A DNA stretch of 64,000 nt from Actinobacteria bacterium OV320 (GCA_001298545.1 LJCX01000025.1:1-64000); one strand, 5' to 3'. Positions 6,746 through 15,467 are shown, counted from the first letter of the stretch. The notes: a model not told the origin generated them from the sequence alone. Program-made: numbers and translations.

Positions 6746-8100
6746 CCACGGCACACCCCGGACGACAGCTCCACCTCAACGCGTTCCTGATGAACACCGG
6801 CCACCACGAGGCGTCCTGGCGGCTCCCGGAGAGCGACCCGTACGCCCACGTGGAGCTGGACCACTACGTCCACCTGGCCCGGATCGCCGAACGCGGCACC
6901 TTCGACTCCCTCTTCCTGGCCGACGGCCCGCAGCTGTGGGGCACCATCGCCCAGCGCCCGGCCGGCGCCCTGGAACCGCTCACGCTGCTGACCGCGCTGG
7001 CGACGGCCACCCGGCACATCGGCCTCATCGCCACCGCCTCCACCTCCTACAACTCCCCCTACAACCTGGCCCGTAAGTTCGCCTCGCTCGACATCATCAG
7101 CGGCGGCCGGGCGGGCTGGAACATCGTCACCACCGCCGGCGCTGAGGCCGCCCGCAACTTCGGTCTGGACGCCGAGCCCGCGCACGCCGAGCGCTACGCC
7201 CGGGCCGGCGAGTTCCTCGACGTGGCCCTGAAGCTCTGGGACAGCTGGGAGGACGACGCGGTCGTCGCCGACAAGGCGTCCGGCGTCTGGGGCGACGACG
7301 CGAAGGTCCACCCGCCCCGGCACCGGGGGACGTACTTCAGTGTCGAGGGCGCCCTCAACGTCCCGCGGTCCCCGCAGGGTTACCCGCTGCTGGTGCAGGC
7401 CGGGTCGAGCGAGGACGGCAAGGCGTTCGCCGCCCGGTACGCGGAGGCGGTGTTCACCGCGCAGCAGACGCTCGCCGACGCGCAGGCCTTCTACGCCGAC
7501 CTGAAGTCCCGTACCCGGCAGGCCGGCCGGGATCCCGAGCACATCAAGGTGCTGCCCGGGATCGTCCCGGTGATCGGCTCGACGGAGGCCGAGGCGCGGG
7601 CAAACGAGCAGGTCCTGGAGGACCACATCGTGCACACGCACGGGGTCCAGCGGCTGGAGCAGCTGCTCCAGCTGGAGCCGGGCGCCCTGGAGCTGGACGC
7701 CGAACTGCCCGCCGACCTGCCGCCGGAGAGCGCCATCGAGGGCGCCAAGAGCCGCTACACCCTGGTGGTGGAGCTGGCCCGGCGCGAGCGCCTCACCGTG
7801 CGGCAGCTGATCGGGCGGCTCGGCGGCGGGCGCGGGCACCTCACCTTCGCGGGCACGCCCGAGCAGGTCGCCGACGCGATCGAGAGCTGGTTCACCCAGG
7901 GCGCCGCCGACGGGTTCAACATCATGCCCGCGGTGCTGCCCTCGGGTCTGGACGCCTTCGTCGACCACGTCGTGCCGATCCTGCGCGCCCGTGGCCTGCT
8001 GCGCAGGGAGTACGGCCCCCGCACGACCCTGCGCGAGAGGTACGGCCTGCCGCGCCCCGCCAACCAGTACGTGAACGCTCCCGCACCCGTCCTCGTCTGA
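6742..8100 (+). CDS. FMN-dependent monooxygenase, NtaA/SnaA/DszA family
   Basis: Flavin-dependent bacterial-luciferase-like enzyme of 452 residues. The N-terminal FLMNTGHHEASWR, the internal TASTSYNSPYNLARKFASLD and GGRAGWNIVTT are hallmarks of the NtaA/SnaA/DszA/DmoA subgroup, which uses reduced FMN supplied by a separate reductase. Members cleave C-S or C-N bonds in sulfones, dimethyl sulfide or aminopolycarboxylates. The GTG start overlaps the ATPase stop as GTGA. In this operon it most likely desulfonates or otherwise opens the imported organosulfur compound. No FMN reductase is adjacent. I would not choose between SsuD-like and DszA-like activity without biochemical data. Confidence 0.82.
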   Translation: MTTAHPGRQLHLNAFLMNTGHHEASWRLPESDPYAHVELDHYVHLARIAERGTFDSLFLADGPQLWGTIAQRPAGALEPLTLLTALATATRHIGLIATASTSYNSPYNLARKFASLDIISGGRAGWNIVTTAGAEAARNFGLDAEPAHAERYARAGEFLDVALKLWDSWEDDAVVADKASGVWGDDAKVHPPRHRGTYFSVEGALNVPRSPQGYPLLVQAGSSEDGKAFAARYAEAVFTAQQTLADAQAFYADLKSRTRQAGRDPEHIKVLPGIVPVIGSTEAEARANEQVLEDHIVHTHGVQRLEQLLQLEPGALELDAELPADLPPESAIEGAKSRYTLVVELARRERLTVRQLIGRLGGGRGHLTFAGTPEQVADAIESWFTQGAADGFNIMPAVLPSGLDAFVDHVVPILRARGLLRREYGPRTTLRERYGLPRPANQYVNAPAPVLV

Positions 8101-8123
8101 CCCTCGTCCGAAAGGAACCTCCC

Positions 8124-9017
8124 ATGAGCATCGAGATCCGCAAGGTCACCGCGCACATCGGCGCCCAGGTGTCCGGCGTCGACATCGCGAAGCCCCTCGA
8201 CGAGGAGACCTCCACCGCCCTGCGCGAGGCGCTCAACGTCCACAAGGTCCTGGTCTTCGACGACGTGAACCTGGACGACGCGGGCCAGCAGGCCTTCGTC
8301 CGCCACTTCGGCGACCTCACCACCGCCCACCCGACCGTGCCGGCCGTCGACGGCTCGCCGAACGTGCTGCCGGTCGACAGCGAGCGGGGCCGCGCCGCCA
8401 ACCACTGGCACACGGACGTCACCTTCGTCCTCAACCCGCCGCAGGCCAGCACCCTGCGCAGCCTGGTCCTCCCGCCGTACGGCGGCGAGACGCTGATCAC
8501 CAGCTCGGCGGCGGCCTACCGTCAGCTGCCGGAGCCGCTCAGGCAGCTCGCCGACACCCTGTGGGCCGAGCACACCAACGACTACGACTACGCGGTGCCG
8601 GAGGAGACGGTCGACGAGGCACAGGCCGCCGCGCGCGCCCAGTTCACCTCGATCAAGTACCGCACGGTCCACCCGGTGGTCCGCGTCCACCCGCTGACCG
8701 GGGAGCGCGGCCTGTTCATCGGCGGGTTCGCGCAGCGCATCGTGGGGCTGTCGCCGGGCGAGTCCCGCAAGATCCTCGACCTGCTCCAGTCGTACGTCAC
8801 CCGGCCGGAGAACATCCTGCGCCACCGCTGGTCGGAGAACCAGCTGGTCCTGTTCGACAACCGCATCACCCAGCACTACGCGGTCGACAACTACGACGGC
8901 CGGCCCCGCCGGCTGCACCGGGTCACGGTCGCGGGTGACATCCCGGTCGGCATCGACGGCAAGGAGAGCTACTCGATCGAGGGCGACGCGGCGCACTACA
9001 CCTCCGTAGCGGCCTAG
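8124..9017 (+). CDS. TauD/TfdA-family 2-oxoglutarate-dependent dioxygenase
   Basis: Non-haem iron oxygenase of 297 residues. The first two iron ligands lie in NHWHTDVTF (His-x-Asp). The third histidine and the 2-oxoglutarate-binding arginine are expected in the C-terminal segment with NRITQHYAVDNY and RRLHRVTV. The family hydroxylates the carbon next to a sulfonate, sulfate ester or aryloxy group, releasing sulfite, sulfate or phenol. Start ATG 8124 follows GAAAGGAACC. It is the last gene of the operon and is followed by a strong hairpin at 9047-9084. Whether it handles taurine itself or another alkylsulfonate or sulfate ester cannot be told here. Confidence 0.85.
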   Translation: MSIEIRKVTAHIGAQVSGVDIAKPLDEETSTALREALNVHKVLVFDDVNLDDAGQQAFVRHFGDLTTAHPTVPAVDGSPNVLPVDSERGRAANHWHTDVTFVLNPPQASTLRSLVLPPYGGETLITSSAAAYRQLPEPLRQLADTLWAEHTNDYDYAVPEETVDEAQAAARAQFTSIKYRTVHPVVRVHPLTGERGLFIGGFAQRIVGLSPGESRKILDLLQSYVTRPENILRHRWSENQLVLFDNRITQHYAVDNYDGRPRRLHRVTVAGDIPVGIDGKESYSIEGDAAHYTSVAA

Positions 9018-9046
9018 ACACACCGCGTATCCGGTCCGTCCGGATG

Positions 9047-9090
9047 CTGGGCAGCCCCTCCGCCGACGCGGAGGGGCTGCCCAGACTGTG
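9047..9090 (+). terminator. Terminator of the sulfonate operon
   Basis: Perfect 16-base arms (9047-9062 and 9069-9084) around a six-base loop, downstream of the TauD-like gene. It argues against starting the next gene at the in-frame ATG 9044. Confidence 0.85.
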
Positions 9091-9130
9091 GGCGTTTTTG
9101 CCCATCTCACGCATTGGACGAGCCGCGCCC

Positions 9131-10540
9131 ATGCCCAGCAGCACCACCGTCGGGACTCCACCGGAGCCGGACGTCACCCTGTCCCACGGCCTCAAACAGC
9201 GCCATCTGTCGATGATCGCCCTCGGTGGCGTCATCGGCGCCGGTCTCTTCGTCGGTTCGGGGGCGGGGATCGCCGCCGCCGGTCCGTCGATCGTCCTCGC
9301 CTACGCCCTCTCCGGCCTGCTCGTCATGCTGGTGATGCGCATGCTGGGCGAGATGTCCGCCGCGTATCCCTCGTCGGGCTCGTTCTCCGCGCACGCCGAG
9401 CGGGCCTTCGGCCCCTGGGCGGGCTTCACCGTGGGGTGGGCCTTCTGGGTCCTGCTGTGCACGGCCGTCGGCCTGGAGGGCATCGGCGCCGCGAAGATCG
9501 TCACCGGCTGGCTGCCGGGCACGCCCGAGTGGGCCTGGGTCGCCCTGTTCATGCTGGTGTTCTGCGGGACGAACCTGGCCGCCGTGAAGAACTTCGGCGA
9601 GTTCGAGTTCTGGTTCGCGGCCCTGAAGGTCGGCGCGATCACCCTGTTCCTGGTGCTGGGCGTGCTGGCCGTCGCCGGTGTCCTGCCGGGCACGGACTCC
9701 CCGGGGACCTCGCATCTGGGCGAGCTCTTCCCGCACGGCAGCGAGGGCCTGGTCGTCGGCCTGCTCGCGTCCGTCTTCGCGTACGGCGGCCTGGAGACGG
9801 TCACCATCGCCGCCGCCGAGTCGGAGGACCCGGTCCGGGGCGTGGCGAGCGCGGTCCGTACGGCGATGTGGCGCATCGCGCTGTTCTACGTCGGCTCCAT
9901 GGCGGTCATCGTCACGCTCGTCCCCTGGGACGCGAAGGCGGTCGTCGAGCAGGGCCCCTACGTCGCCGCTCTCGACCGTCTCGGCATCCCTGGAGCCGGC
10001 CAGGTCATGAACGTGGTGGTGCTGGCCGCGCTGCTCAGCGCCATGAACGCCAACGTCTACGGCTCCTCGCGCATCGCGTACTCACTGGTGGAACGGGGCC
10101 ACGGCCCGAGGGCGCTGGGCCGGGTGTCGGGCGGCGCGCCCCGGGTCGCGGTGCTCGTCTCCTGTGTGTTCGGCTTCGGCTGCGTGCTGCTCAGCTACTG
10201 GCGTCCGGACGATGTGTTCCCCTGGCTGCTGAACATGATCGGCGCGGTGATCCTGGTCGTCTGGATCTTCATCGCGTGCTCCCAGCTGAGGCTGCGCGGC
10301 CGTCTGGAGCGGGAGGCGCCCGAGCGGCCGGCCGTCCGGATGTGGGCGTTCCCGGTGCTCACCTGGGTCGCGCTGGCGGGAATGGCGACGATCTTCGTCC
10401 TGATGGCGCGGGAGCCGGGCACCCGGGTGCAGCTGTACTGGTCGGGCGGGATGACGGCGTTCCTGGCGGCCGTCGGGTACGCCTGGCAGCGGCGTCGGCA
10501 GCAGGAGCAGCAGCAGGAGCACGGGCGGGCCACGGACTGA
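9131..10540 (+). CDS. Amino acid permease, APC superfamily (AAT family)
   Basis: Integral membrane transporter of 469 residues with about twelve helices. The N-terminal LKQRHLSMIALGGVIGAG with the GVIGAGLFVGSG consensus is typical of the amino acid transporter family that includes GabP, AnsP and ProY. The substrate is probably a neutral or basic amino acid or GABA, taken up by proton symport; the sequence alone does not decide. I take ATG 9131 rather than ATG 9044, because the longer version would translate the terminator hairpin. The C-terminus ends in a Gln/Arg-rich cytoplasmic tail. The gene appears monocistronic, with a terminator-like hairpin at 10658-10691. Confidence 0.88.
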   Translation: MPSSTTVGTPPEPDVTLSHGLKQRHLSMIALGGVIGAGLFVGSGAGIAAAGPSIVLAYALSGLLVMLVMRMLGEMSAAYPSSGSFSAHAERAFGPWAGFTVGWAFWVLLCTAVGLEGIGAAKIVTGWLPGTPEWAWVALFMLVFCGTNLAAVKNFGEFEFWFAALKVGAITLFLVLGVLAVAGVLPGTDSPGTSHLGELFPHGSEGLVVGLLASVFAYGGLETVTIAAAESEDPVRGVASAVRTAMWRIALFYVGSMAVIVTLVPWDAKAVVEQGPYVAALDRLGIPGAGQVMNVVVLAALLSAMNANVYGSSRIAYSLVERGHGPRALGRVSGGAPRVAVLVSCVFGFGCVLLSYWRPDDVFPWLLNMIGAVILVVWIFIACSQLRLRGRLEREAPERPAVRMWAFPVLTWVALAGMATIFVLMAREPGTRVQLYWSGGMTAFLAAVGYAWQRRRQQEQQQEHGRATD

Positions 10541-10657
10541 CCTGCCCGCCCCGCTCCCTCTCCTCCCTCTCGCCTCTCATCTCCCACCTCGACCCTCGGC
10601 GCTCGACCCTCGACCCTCGGCGCTCGGCCCCGTTCCCTCGGCTCCCGTTGCCCCATC
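10541..10657. repeat. Degenerate CTCGACCCTCGG repeats downstream of the permease gene
   Basis: Between the permease stop and the terminator lies a pyrimidine-rich stretch in which CCCTCGGCGCTCG and CTCGACCCTCG recur two to three times, together with CTCCCTCTC runs. I see no gene in it. Confidence 0.6.
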
Positions 10658-10691
10658 GGCCCTCACGCGAAAGACGCGTGGGGGCCTTTTT
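10658..10691 (+). terminator. Terminator with T-run upstream of sodF
   Basis: Twelve-base arms 10658-10669 and 10675-10686 with one wobble pair, loop of five, followed by TTTTT. It ends transcripts coming from the permease gene. Confidence 0.85.
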
Positions 10692-10749
10692 CGTTGCCGC
10701 CACGCCGGATGCCCTTGCCCGGAACCCCCTTCTTGTTGCTAGCCTGCAC

Positions 10750-10766
10750 TTGCAAGTCACTTGCAA
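10750..10766. promoter_or_regulatory. Nur-like operator (TTGCAA-N5-TTGCAA)
   Basis: TTGCAA (10750-10755), GTCAC, TTGCAA (10761-10766). From memory the streptomycete nickel regulator Nur binds tTGCaa-N5-ttGCAA and represses the iron superoxide dismutase gene when nickel is present. The box ends 24 bases before the sodF start and would overlap its promoter or 5' leader. Confidence 0.85.
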
Positions 10767-10790
10767 TAAGAGGTTTGAGGGGACCCCGCC

Positions 10791-11432
10791 ATGCCCGTCT
10801 ACACGCTGCCCGAACTGCCCTACGACTACTCCGCGCTCGCCCCCGTGATCAGCCCGGAGATCATCGAGCTGCACCACGACAAGCACCACGCGGCCTATGT
10901 GAAGGGCGCCAACGACACGCTGGAGCAGCTGGCGGAGGCCCGGGACAAGGAGCAGTGGGCGGCGCTGAACGGCCTGGAGAAGAACCTGGCCTTTCATCTC
11001 TCCGGCCACATCCTGCACAGCATCTACTGGGCCAACATGACCGGCGACGGCGGCGGTGAGCCCCTCGCGGCGGACGGCGTCGGCGACCTCGCGGACGCGA
11101 TCACCGAGTCCTTCGGCTCGTTCGCCGGCTTCAAGGCCCAGCTGACCAAGGCCTCCGCGACCACCCAGGGTTCCGGCTGGGGCGTCCTCGCCTACGAGCC
11201 GCTCAGCGGCCGGCTGATCGTCGAGCAGGTCTACGACCACCAGGGCAACGTCGGCCAGGGTTCCGTGCCGGTCCTCGTCTTCGACGCCTGGGAGCACGCC
11301 TTCTACCTCCAGTACAAGAACCAGAAGGTCGACTTCATCGAGGCCATGTGGGCCGTCGTGAACTGGCAGGACGTGGCCCGGCGACACGAGGCCGCGAAGT
11401 CCCGCGCGGACGTACTGCTGCTCGCCCCCTGA
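10791..11432 (+). CDS. sodF: Iron-type superoxide dismutase SodF
   Basis: Cytoplasmic Fe/Mn-family superoxide dismutase of 213 residues. The metal ligands are visible in order: a His in the first helical hairpin near [12 protein letters not shown], a His in the [13 protein letters not shown] segment, and the Asp and His of DAWEHAFYL near the C-terminus. Start ATG 10791 is preceded by AGAGG. The Nur-like box directly upstream identifies it as the nickel-repressed iron enzyme that substitutes for nickel SodN. Streptomyces SodF proteins are sometimes labelled Fe-Zn. It is monocistronic, with a hairpin at 11498-11534. Confidence 0.93.
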   Translation: MPVYTLPELPYDYSALAPVISPEIIELHHDKHHAAYVKGANDTLEQLAEARDKEQWAALNGLEKNLAFHLSGHILHSIYWANMTGDGGGEPLAADGVGDLADAITESFGSFAGFKAQLTKASATTQGSGWGVLAYEPLSGRLIVEQVYDHQGNVGQGSVPVLVFDAWEHAFYLQYKNQKVDFIEAMWAVVNWQDVARRHEAAKSRADVLLLAP

Positions 11433-11497
11433 GGCAGCGTGAAGCGTCCTGCCTCGTGATCGTCTTCTCACCCTTCACGGCGGCAGGCGGAGTGAAG

Positions 11498-11534
11498 GAG
11501 CGGCCCCGCGAGGACATGACTCGTGGGGCCGCTC
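11498..11534 (+). terminator. Terminator of sodF
   Basis: Arms of 15 bases (11498-11512 and 11520-11534) pair with one wobble around a seven-base loop, 65 bases past the sodF stop. Confidence 0.8.
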
Positions 11535-11592
11535 CCGTATGCCCTGGCCGGGGGCTTCCCAAGGACCGCGTCGCCGGGTGACAGTGGCCCGC

Positions 11593-11835
11593 ATGGGTCT
11601 TCCGAAGAGGCGTTGCCCCAACTGCGGGGACACCGAACAGCACTTCCGGCACCTGCGCGGCGCCGAGCGGGCCTTCGCCCTGACGCAGACGCAGGTGCTG
11701 GCGCACCGGGCGGATCTCGACAAGTACCGGCGCTGCACCCGCGAAGGCTGTGTGCGGGTGCAGTCCTACTTCAACTGGCGGTCCGGCTTCGACCTTCCGG
11801 AGGAGTTCCGGACGTCTCCGCAGCCGGCCACCTAG
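11593..11835 (+). CDS. Small zinc-ribbon-like hypothetical protein
   Basis: Protein of 80 residues with CPNC near the N-terminus and a second cysteine pair in CTREGC, spaced as in a small zinc ribbon. The rest is Arg/Phe-rich with no further motif. GTG 11584 is an alternative start three codons upstream (MARMGLPKRR). The gene stands alone between the sodF terminator and its own hairpin at 11835-11869. I do not recognise the family; a nucleic-acid or protein-binding role would be a guess. Confidence 0.65.
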   Translation: MGLPKRRCPNCGDTEQHFRHLRGAERAFALTQTQVLAHRADLDKYRRCTREGCVRVQSYFNWRSGFDLPEEFRTSPQPAT

Positions 11836-11869
11836 GGGAGATCCCCCGGCGCCGTCGGGGGATGTCCCC
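11835..11869 (+). terminator. Terminator after the zinc-ribbon gene
   Basis: GGGGAGATCCCCC (11835-11847) pairs with GGGGGATGTCCCC (11857-11869) with one mismatch; the stop codon overlaps the first base of the stem. Confidence 0.7.
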
Positions 11870-11878
11870 AGCCTCCGG

Positions 11879-11896
11879 GTCCACCGATCGGTGGAC
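11879..11896. promoter_or_regulatory. Perfect 18-bp palindrome, candidate operator of the MMPL gene
   Basis: GTCCACCGA/TCGGTGGAC is a perfect inverted repeat 59 bases upstream of the MMPL start. Its length and symmetry are typical of a TetR-family operator. No TetR gene is adjacent. Confidence 0.55.
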
Positions 11897-11955
11897 GGGA
11901 AGTTCAACCGGGCACCTCTGTCCGCCAACTGCCCTGGCCGGACAGGCTTTTGGGC

Positions 11956-14262
11956 ATGAACTCACTCACTGTGCGCATGGCGCGTTCCAGCGCGCGGCAC
12001 CCCTGGCGGGCGATCGTCGGCTGGCTGGTCTTCGTGGCGCTCTGCCTGGCGGTCGGCAGCGCCGTCGGGATGAACAGCGCGAGGACGGCCGACTACCGGG
12101 TCGGCGAGGCCGGCCGGGCCGAGGCCATGGCGGCCGAGGGGCAGCTGGAGCGCAGATCCGCCGAGCAGGTGCTGATCTCCGCGCGGTCGGGCACCCTCGG
12201 CACCGAAGCGGCCCGCGCCGCCGTCCGGGACCTCACCGCCCGGATGGAGCGGCTGCCCGAGGTCGCCGAGGTGGCCGCGCCGGTCCGCTCCGCCGACGGC
12301 CTGATCCTCATGGTCGAGGTTGCGCTGCGGGGCGAGGAGCGGGACGCCAAGGACAAGGTCGACGCGCTCACCGCGCAGACCACGGCCGTCCAGCGGGCCC
12401 ACCCGGAGCTGCTGCTCCAGGAGACCGGCAGCCCCTCCATCAGCAAGGGCGTCGACGAACAGCGCGGGGACGACCTCGCGCTCTCCGAGAAGATCACCCT
12501 GCCGGTCACGCTGCTGACCCTGCTGGTCGTGTTCGGCTCGCTCACCATGGCCGCCGTACCGCTGCTGCTCGCGCTGTCGTCGATCGCGGCGGCCGTCGGC
12601 CTGTCGATGGTGGCCTCGCACGTCTCCCCGGACACCGGGGTCGGCACGAACGTCATCCTGATGATCGGCCTCGCCGTCGGCGTCGACTACACGCTCTTCT
12701 ACCTGAAGCGGGAGCGCGAGGAGCGGGCCCGCTCCGGGGGGCGGCTGAGCTCGCAGGCCCTGGTCGAGCTGGCGGCCGCCACCTCGGGCCGGGCCGTGAT
12801 GGTCTCCGGGTTCGCGGTCGTCGCCTCCACCGCCACGCTGTACCTGGCCTCGGACGTCGTCTTCTCCTCGCTCGCCACCGGCACCGTGGTGGTCGTCCTG
12901 GTCGCGATGGCCAGCTCCCTGACGGCGCTCCCCGCACTGCTGACGGTGCTGGGGAAGCGGGCGGAGCGCAGGTCCGCGCGCCGGGCGGAGCGAGGCAGGC
13001 CCGTCCGCCGCCTCCGCGGCGGAATCGGCGGAAGCGGTGAGAAGGGCGGGAGCGGTGAGAAGGGCGGGAGCGGTGAGAAGGGCGGGAGCGGTGAGAGGGG
13101 AGGGAAGGGCGAGAGCGGCAAGAGGGGTGAGAGCGGCGGCCGGGTCTGGACCGCGCTGCTGCGCCCCGCCGCCCGGCACCCCCTCGCCACCCTCGGTGTC
13201 TCCGTCCTCGCCCTGCTGGCACTCGTCGTCCCGCTGGCGGGCCTGCACATCACGGAGATGAGCCGGGACACCCACTCCCGGGAGATCCCCGCCATGCGGG
13301 TGTACGACCGGCTCAACGAGGCGTTCCCGCAACACCGGGTCACCCACCAGGTGGTCGTGCGCGCCGACGCGGCACGGGCCGCCGAGGTCGCCGAGGCCCT
13401 GGACGCACTGACCCGGCTCGCGGACGCCGACCCCCTGTTCACCGGCACGCCCCGGCTCCGCACCTCCGCGGACCACCGTGTCAGCACCCTCGAACTGCGC
13501 GTGCCGTACCTCGGCGACTCCGACCAGGCCTACGACTCGCTCGACCACCTGCGTCACGACTACCTGCCCGCCACCGTCGGCCGGATCGCCGGCGCCGAGT
13601 ACGGCGTCAGCGGGGACGTGGCCCGGTACACCGACTATCCGGCGCACCAGAACGGCAAACTGCCGCTCGTCCTCGGGGCGTTGCTGCTGGTGACCTTCCT
13701 GATGACGCTGTACGCGTTCCGCTCCGTCGTCCTCGGGCTGATCGGCGTGGCGCTGAACCTGCTGTCGGCGGCGGCCGCGCTCGGGCTGCTGGTCCTCGTC
13801 TTCCAGCACACCTGGGCCGAGGGGCTGCTGGACTTCCGCTCCACCGGGTCGATCGGGTCGCGGGTCCCGCTGTTCCTGTTCGTGATCCTCTTCGGGCTCT
13901 CCATGGACTACCAGGTGTTCGTCGTCAGCCGGATCCGGGAGGCCGTGCTCGCGGGCACCCCGACCCGGCAGGCGGTGCTCGACGGGGTCCGCCGGTCGGC
14001 GAGCGTGGTGACCAGCGCGGCGGTCGTGATGACGACGGTGTTCGTGAGCTTCGTCTTCCTGCACATCATCGAGATGAAGCAGATCGGGTTCGTGCTCGCT
14101 GCGGCCGTCCTGCTGGACGCCTTCGTCGTACGCATCCTGATCCTGCCGTCGGCGATGCTGCTGCTGGGCGAGCGGAGCTGGTGGCCGGCGCGACCGGAGC
14201 GGGGGGCGGCGGAGCCGCGGGCCCAAGTGCCCCCCGGGCGCCCGGTGGTCGACGTACGTTGA
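11956..14262 (+). CDS. MMPL-family (RND-type) membrane transporter
   Basis: Export protein of 768 residues with the duplicated MMPL/RND layout: one N-terminal helix, a large extracytoplasmic loop, five helices (about 175-330), then a second helix-loop-five-helix half (about 395-745). The proton-relay region shows GLAVGVDYTLFYLKREREE in the first half and GLSMDYQVFVVSRIREA in the second. Such proteins export lipids, siderophores, antibiotics or polyketides. The cytoplasmic linker (about 340-395) contains four copies of Gly-Gly-Ser-Gly-Glu-Lys. ATG 11956 has no clear ribosome-binding site; a TTG six bases upstream is possible. A two-component system follows five bases later, which may sense or accompany the exported compound. 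Confidence 0.87.
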   Translation: MNSLTVRMARSSARHPWRAIVGWLVFVALCLAVGSAVGMNSARTADYRVGEAGRAEAMAAEGQLERRSAEQVLISARSGTLGTEAARAAVRDLTARMERLPEVAEVAAPVRSADGLILMVEVALRGEERDAKDKVDALTAQTTAVQRAHPELLLQETGSPSISKGVDEQRGDDLALSEKITLPVTLLTLLVVFGSLTMAAVPLLLALSSIAAAVGLSMVASHVSPDTGVGTNVILMIGLAVGVDYTLFYLKREREERARSGGRLSSQALVELAAATSGRAVMVSGFAVVASTATLYLASDVVFSSLATGTVVVVLVAMASSLTALPALLTVLGKRAERRSARRAERGRPVRRLRGGIGGSGEKGGSGEKGGSGEKGGSGERGGKGESGKRGESGGRVWTALLRPAARHPLATLGVSVLALLALVVPLAGLHITEMSRDTHSREIPAMRVYDRLNEAFPQHRVTHQVVVRADAARAAEVAEALDALTRLADADPLFTGTPRLRTSADHRVSTLELRVPYLGDSDQAYDSLDHLRHDYLPATVGRIAGAEYGVSGDVARYTDYPAHQNGKLPLVLGALLLVTFLMTLYAFRSVVLGLIGVALNLLSAAAALGLLVLVFQHTWAEGLLDFRSTGSIGSRVPLFLFVILFGLSMDYQVFVVSRIREAVLAGTPTRQAVLDGVRRSASVVTSAAVVMTTVFVSFVFLHIIEMKQIGFVLAAAVLLDAFVVRILILPSAMLLLGERSWWPARPERGAAEPRAQVPPGRPVVDVR
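13027..13098 (+). repeat. 18-bp in-frame tandem repeat in the MMPL gene, four copies
   Basis: Units of GGCGGGAGCGGTGAGAAG encode Gly-Gly-Ser-Gly-Glu-Lys four times (first unit GGCGGA, last ending AGG). Degenerate copies continue to about 13140. The array lengthens the cytoplasmic linker between the two transporter halves. Confidence 0.9.
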
Positions 14263-14267
14263 TCGGT

Positions 14268-15467
14268 ATGACCGCTCTCGCCGGGCCCTCCGCCGACGCC
14301 TTCTGGGCCACCTCCCTGCGTCGCTGGAACGCGGTGTGCTGGGTGCTGTTCGCGGCGATGGCCGTCGGGATCGCCGCCCTGGGCCGGCCGGGCGGGGGCA
14401 TGTACGAGGCGCTCGCGCTGCTGGGCAGCGTGGTGCTGTGCTACGCGATCCTCGACCGCTTCCCGGACAATCCCGTGGTACGGCCGCACGGCTATCTCAC
14501 GGTGCTGGTGCTCGCGCTCGGCGGGCTGGCGTATCTGCGCACCAGCTACGCGGCGCTGTTCATGGTGACGCTGCCGCACTACTGGATGTTCGGGCGGACC
14601 CCGAGGATCTCGATGGGATTCCTGGGGCTCGCCACCGCCTCGACGCTGCTGGGCAGTTGGCTCCTGCAGGGCTGGTCGGCGGAGTTCCTCGGCGAGACGG
14701 CCGTGTCCACCCTCATCGTCGTCGCGGTGGGGGTGCTGATCGGGCTGTGGGCGCACTCGGTGGTCGCGCAGAGCACCGAACGGGCGCGGCTCATCGAGGA
14801 GTTGGAGCGGACGCAGGCGCAGCTCTCCGCGGCGCACCAGCGGCAGGGCGCGGCGGACGAACGGGAGCGGCTGGCGCGCGAGATCCACGACACCCTCGCG
14901 CAGGGCTTCGCGTCGATCGTGGTGCTGGCGGAGGCGGCCCGGGCCGGGATGGCGGCCGATCCGGGGCGCAGCGCCCAGCAGTTGCGGTCGATCGAGTCGA
15001 CGGCCCGCGAGAACCTCGCGGAGGCACGGGAGTTGGTGGGCTCGGGAGGGCAGGCGGGCGCCGCGGTGGCGGGCCCCGCGGCACCGGCGCTGCGGCGGGT
15101 CCTGGATCGTTTCGTCGAGGACACCGGGCTCACCGTGGACGCCGTGCTGGCGGACCTCGACTGCGACCAGCGGACCCGGATCGCGCTGCTGCGCTGCACC
15201 CAGGAGTCCCTGGCCAATGTGCGCAAGCACGCCCGGGCCTCCACGGTCGGGGTGGTGCTGGCCCGGCGGCCCTACGGGGTGGAACTGGAGATCACCGACG
15301 ACGGCGCCGGGTTCGTGGTGGAGGAGTCGAGGGGCTTCGGACTGGACGGGATGCGCAAGCGGGTGGCGGAACTGGGCGGACGGCTGACGGTGACCAGCTC
15401 GGTCGGGGACGGGACGCGGATCCTGGCGTCGATCCCGCTGGTCCAGGGCACGGAGGGAGCGGCATGA
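14268..15467 (+). CDS. Sensor histidine kinase, NarL/HPK7 type
   Basis: Membrane histidine kinase of 399 residues. About six hydrophobic segments fill residues 20-165, followed by a short coiled region and the HisKA_3 dimerisation box with REIHDTLAQG, where His207 is the phosphorylation site. The ATPase domain ends with DDGAGF and GFGLDGMRKRV. The input domain is membrane-embedded with little extracytoplasmic part, so it may sense envelope or lipid signals. ATG 14268 lies five bases after the MMPL stop, and its own stop overlaps the regulator start as ATGA. MMPL, kinase and regulator therefore look like one operon. Confidence 0.9.
   Translation: MTALAGPSADAFWATSLRRWNAVCWVLFAAMAVGIAALGRPGGGMYEALALLGSVVLCYAILDRFPDNPVVRPHGYLTVLVLALGGLAYLRTSYAALFMVTLPHYWMFGRTPRISMGFLGLATASTLLGSWLLQGWSAEFLGETAVSTLIVVAVGVLIGLWAHSVVAQSTERARLIEELERTQAQLSAAHQRQGAADERERLAREIHDTLAQGFASIVVLAEAARAGMAADPGRSAQQLRSIESTARENLAEARELVGSGGQAGAAVAGPAAPALRRVLDRFVEDTGLTVDAVLADLDCDQRTRIALLRCTQESLANVRKHARASTVGVVLARRPYGVELEITDDGAGFVVEESRGFGLDGMRKRVAELGGRLTVTSSVGDGTRILASIPLVQGTEGAA

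Noticed and set aside
6187..7968. 593-codon minus-strand frame
   Set aside because: Shadow of the ATPase and monooxygenase genes; no motif and no ribosome-binding site.
9044..9130. Start of the amino acid permease at ATG 9044
   Set aside because: The added 29 residues would be encoded by the terminator hairpin of the previous operon.
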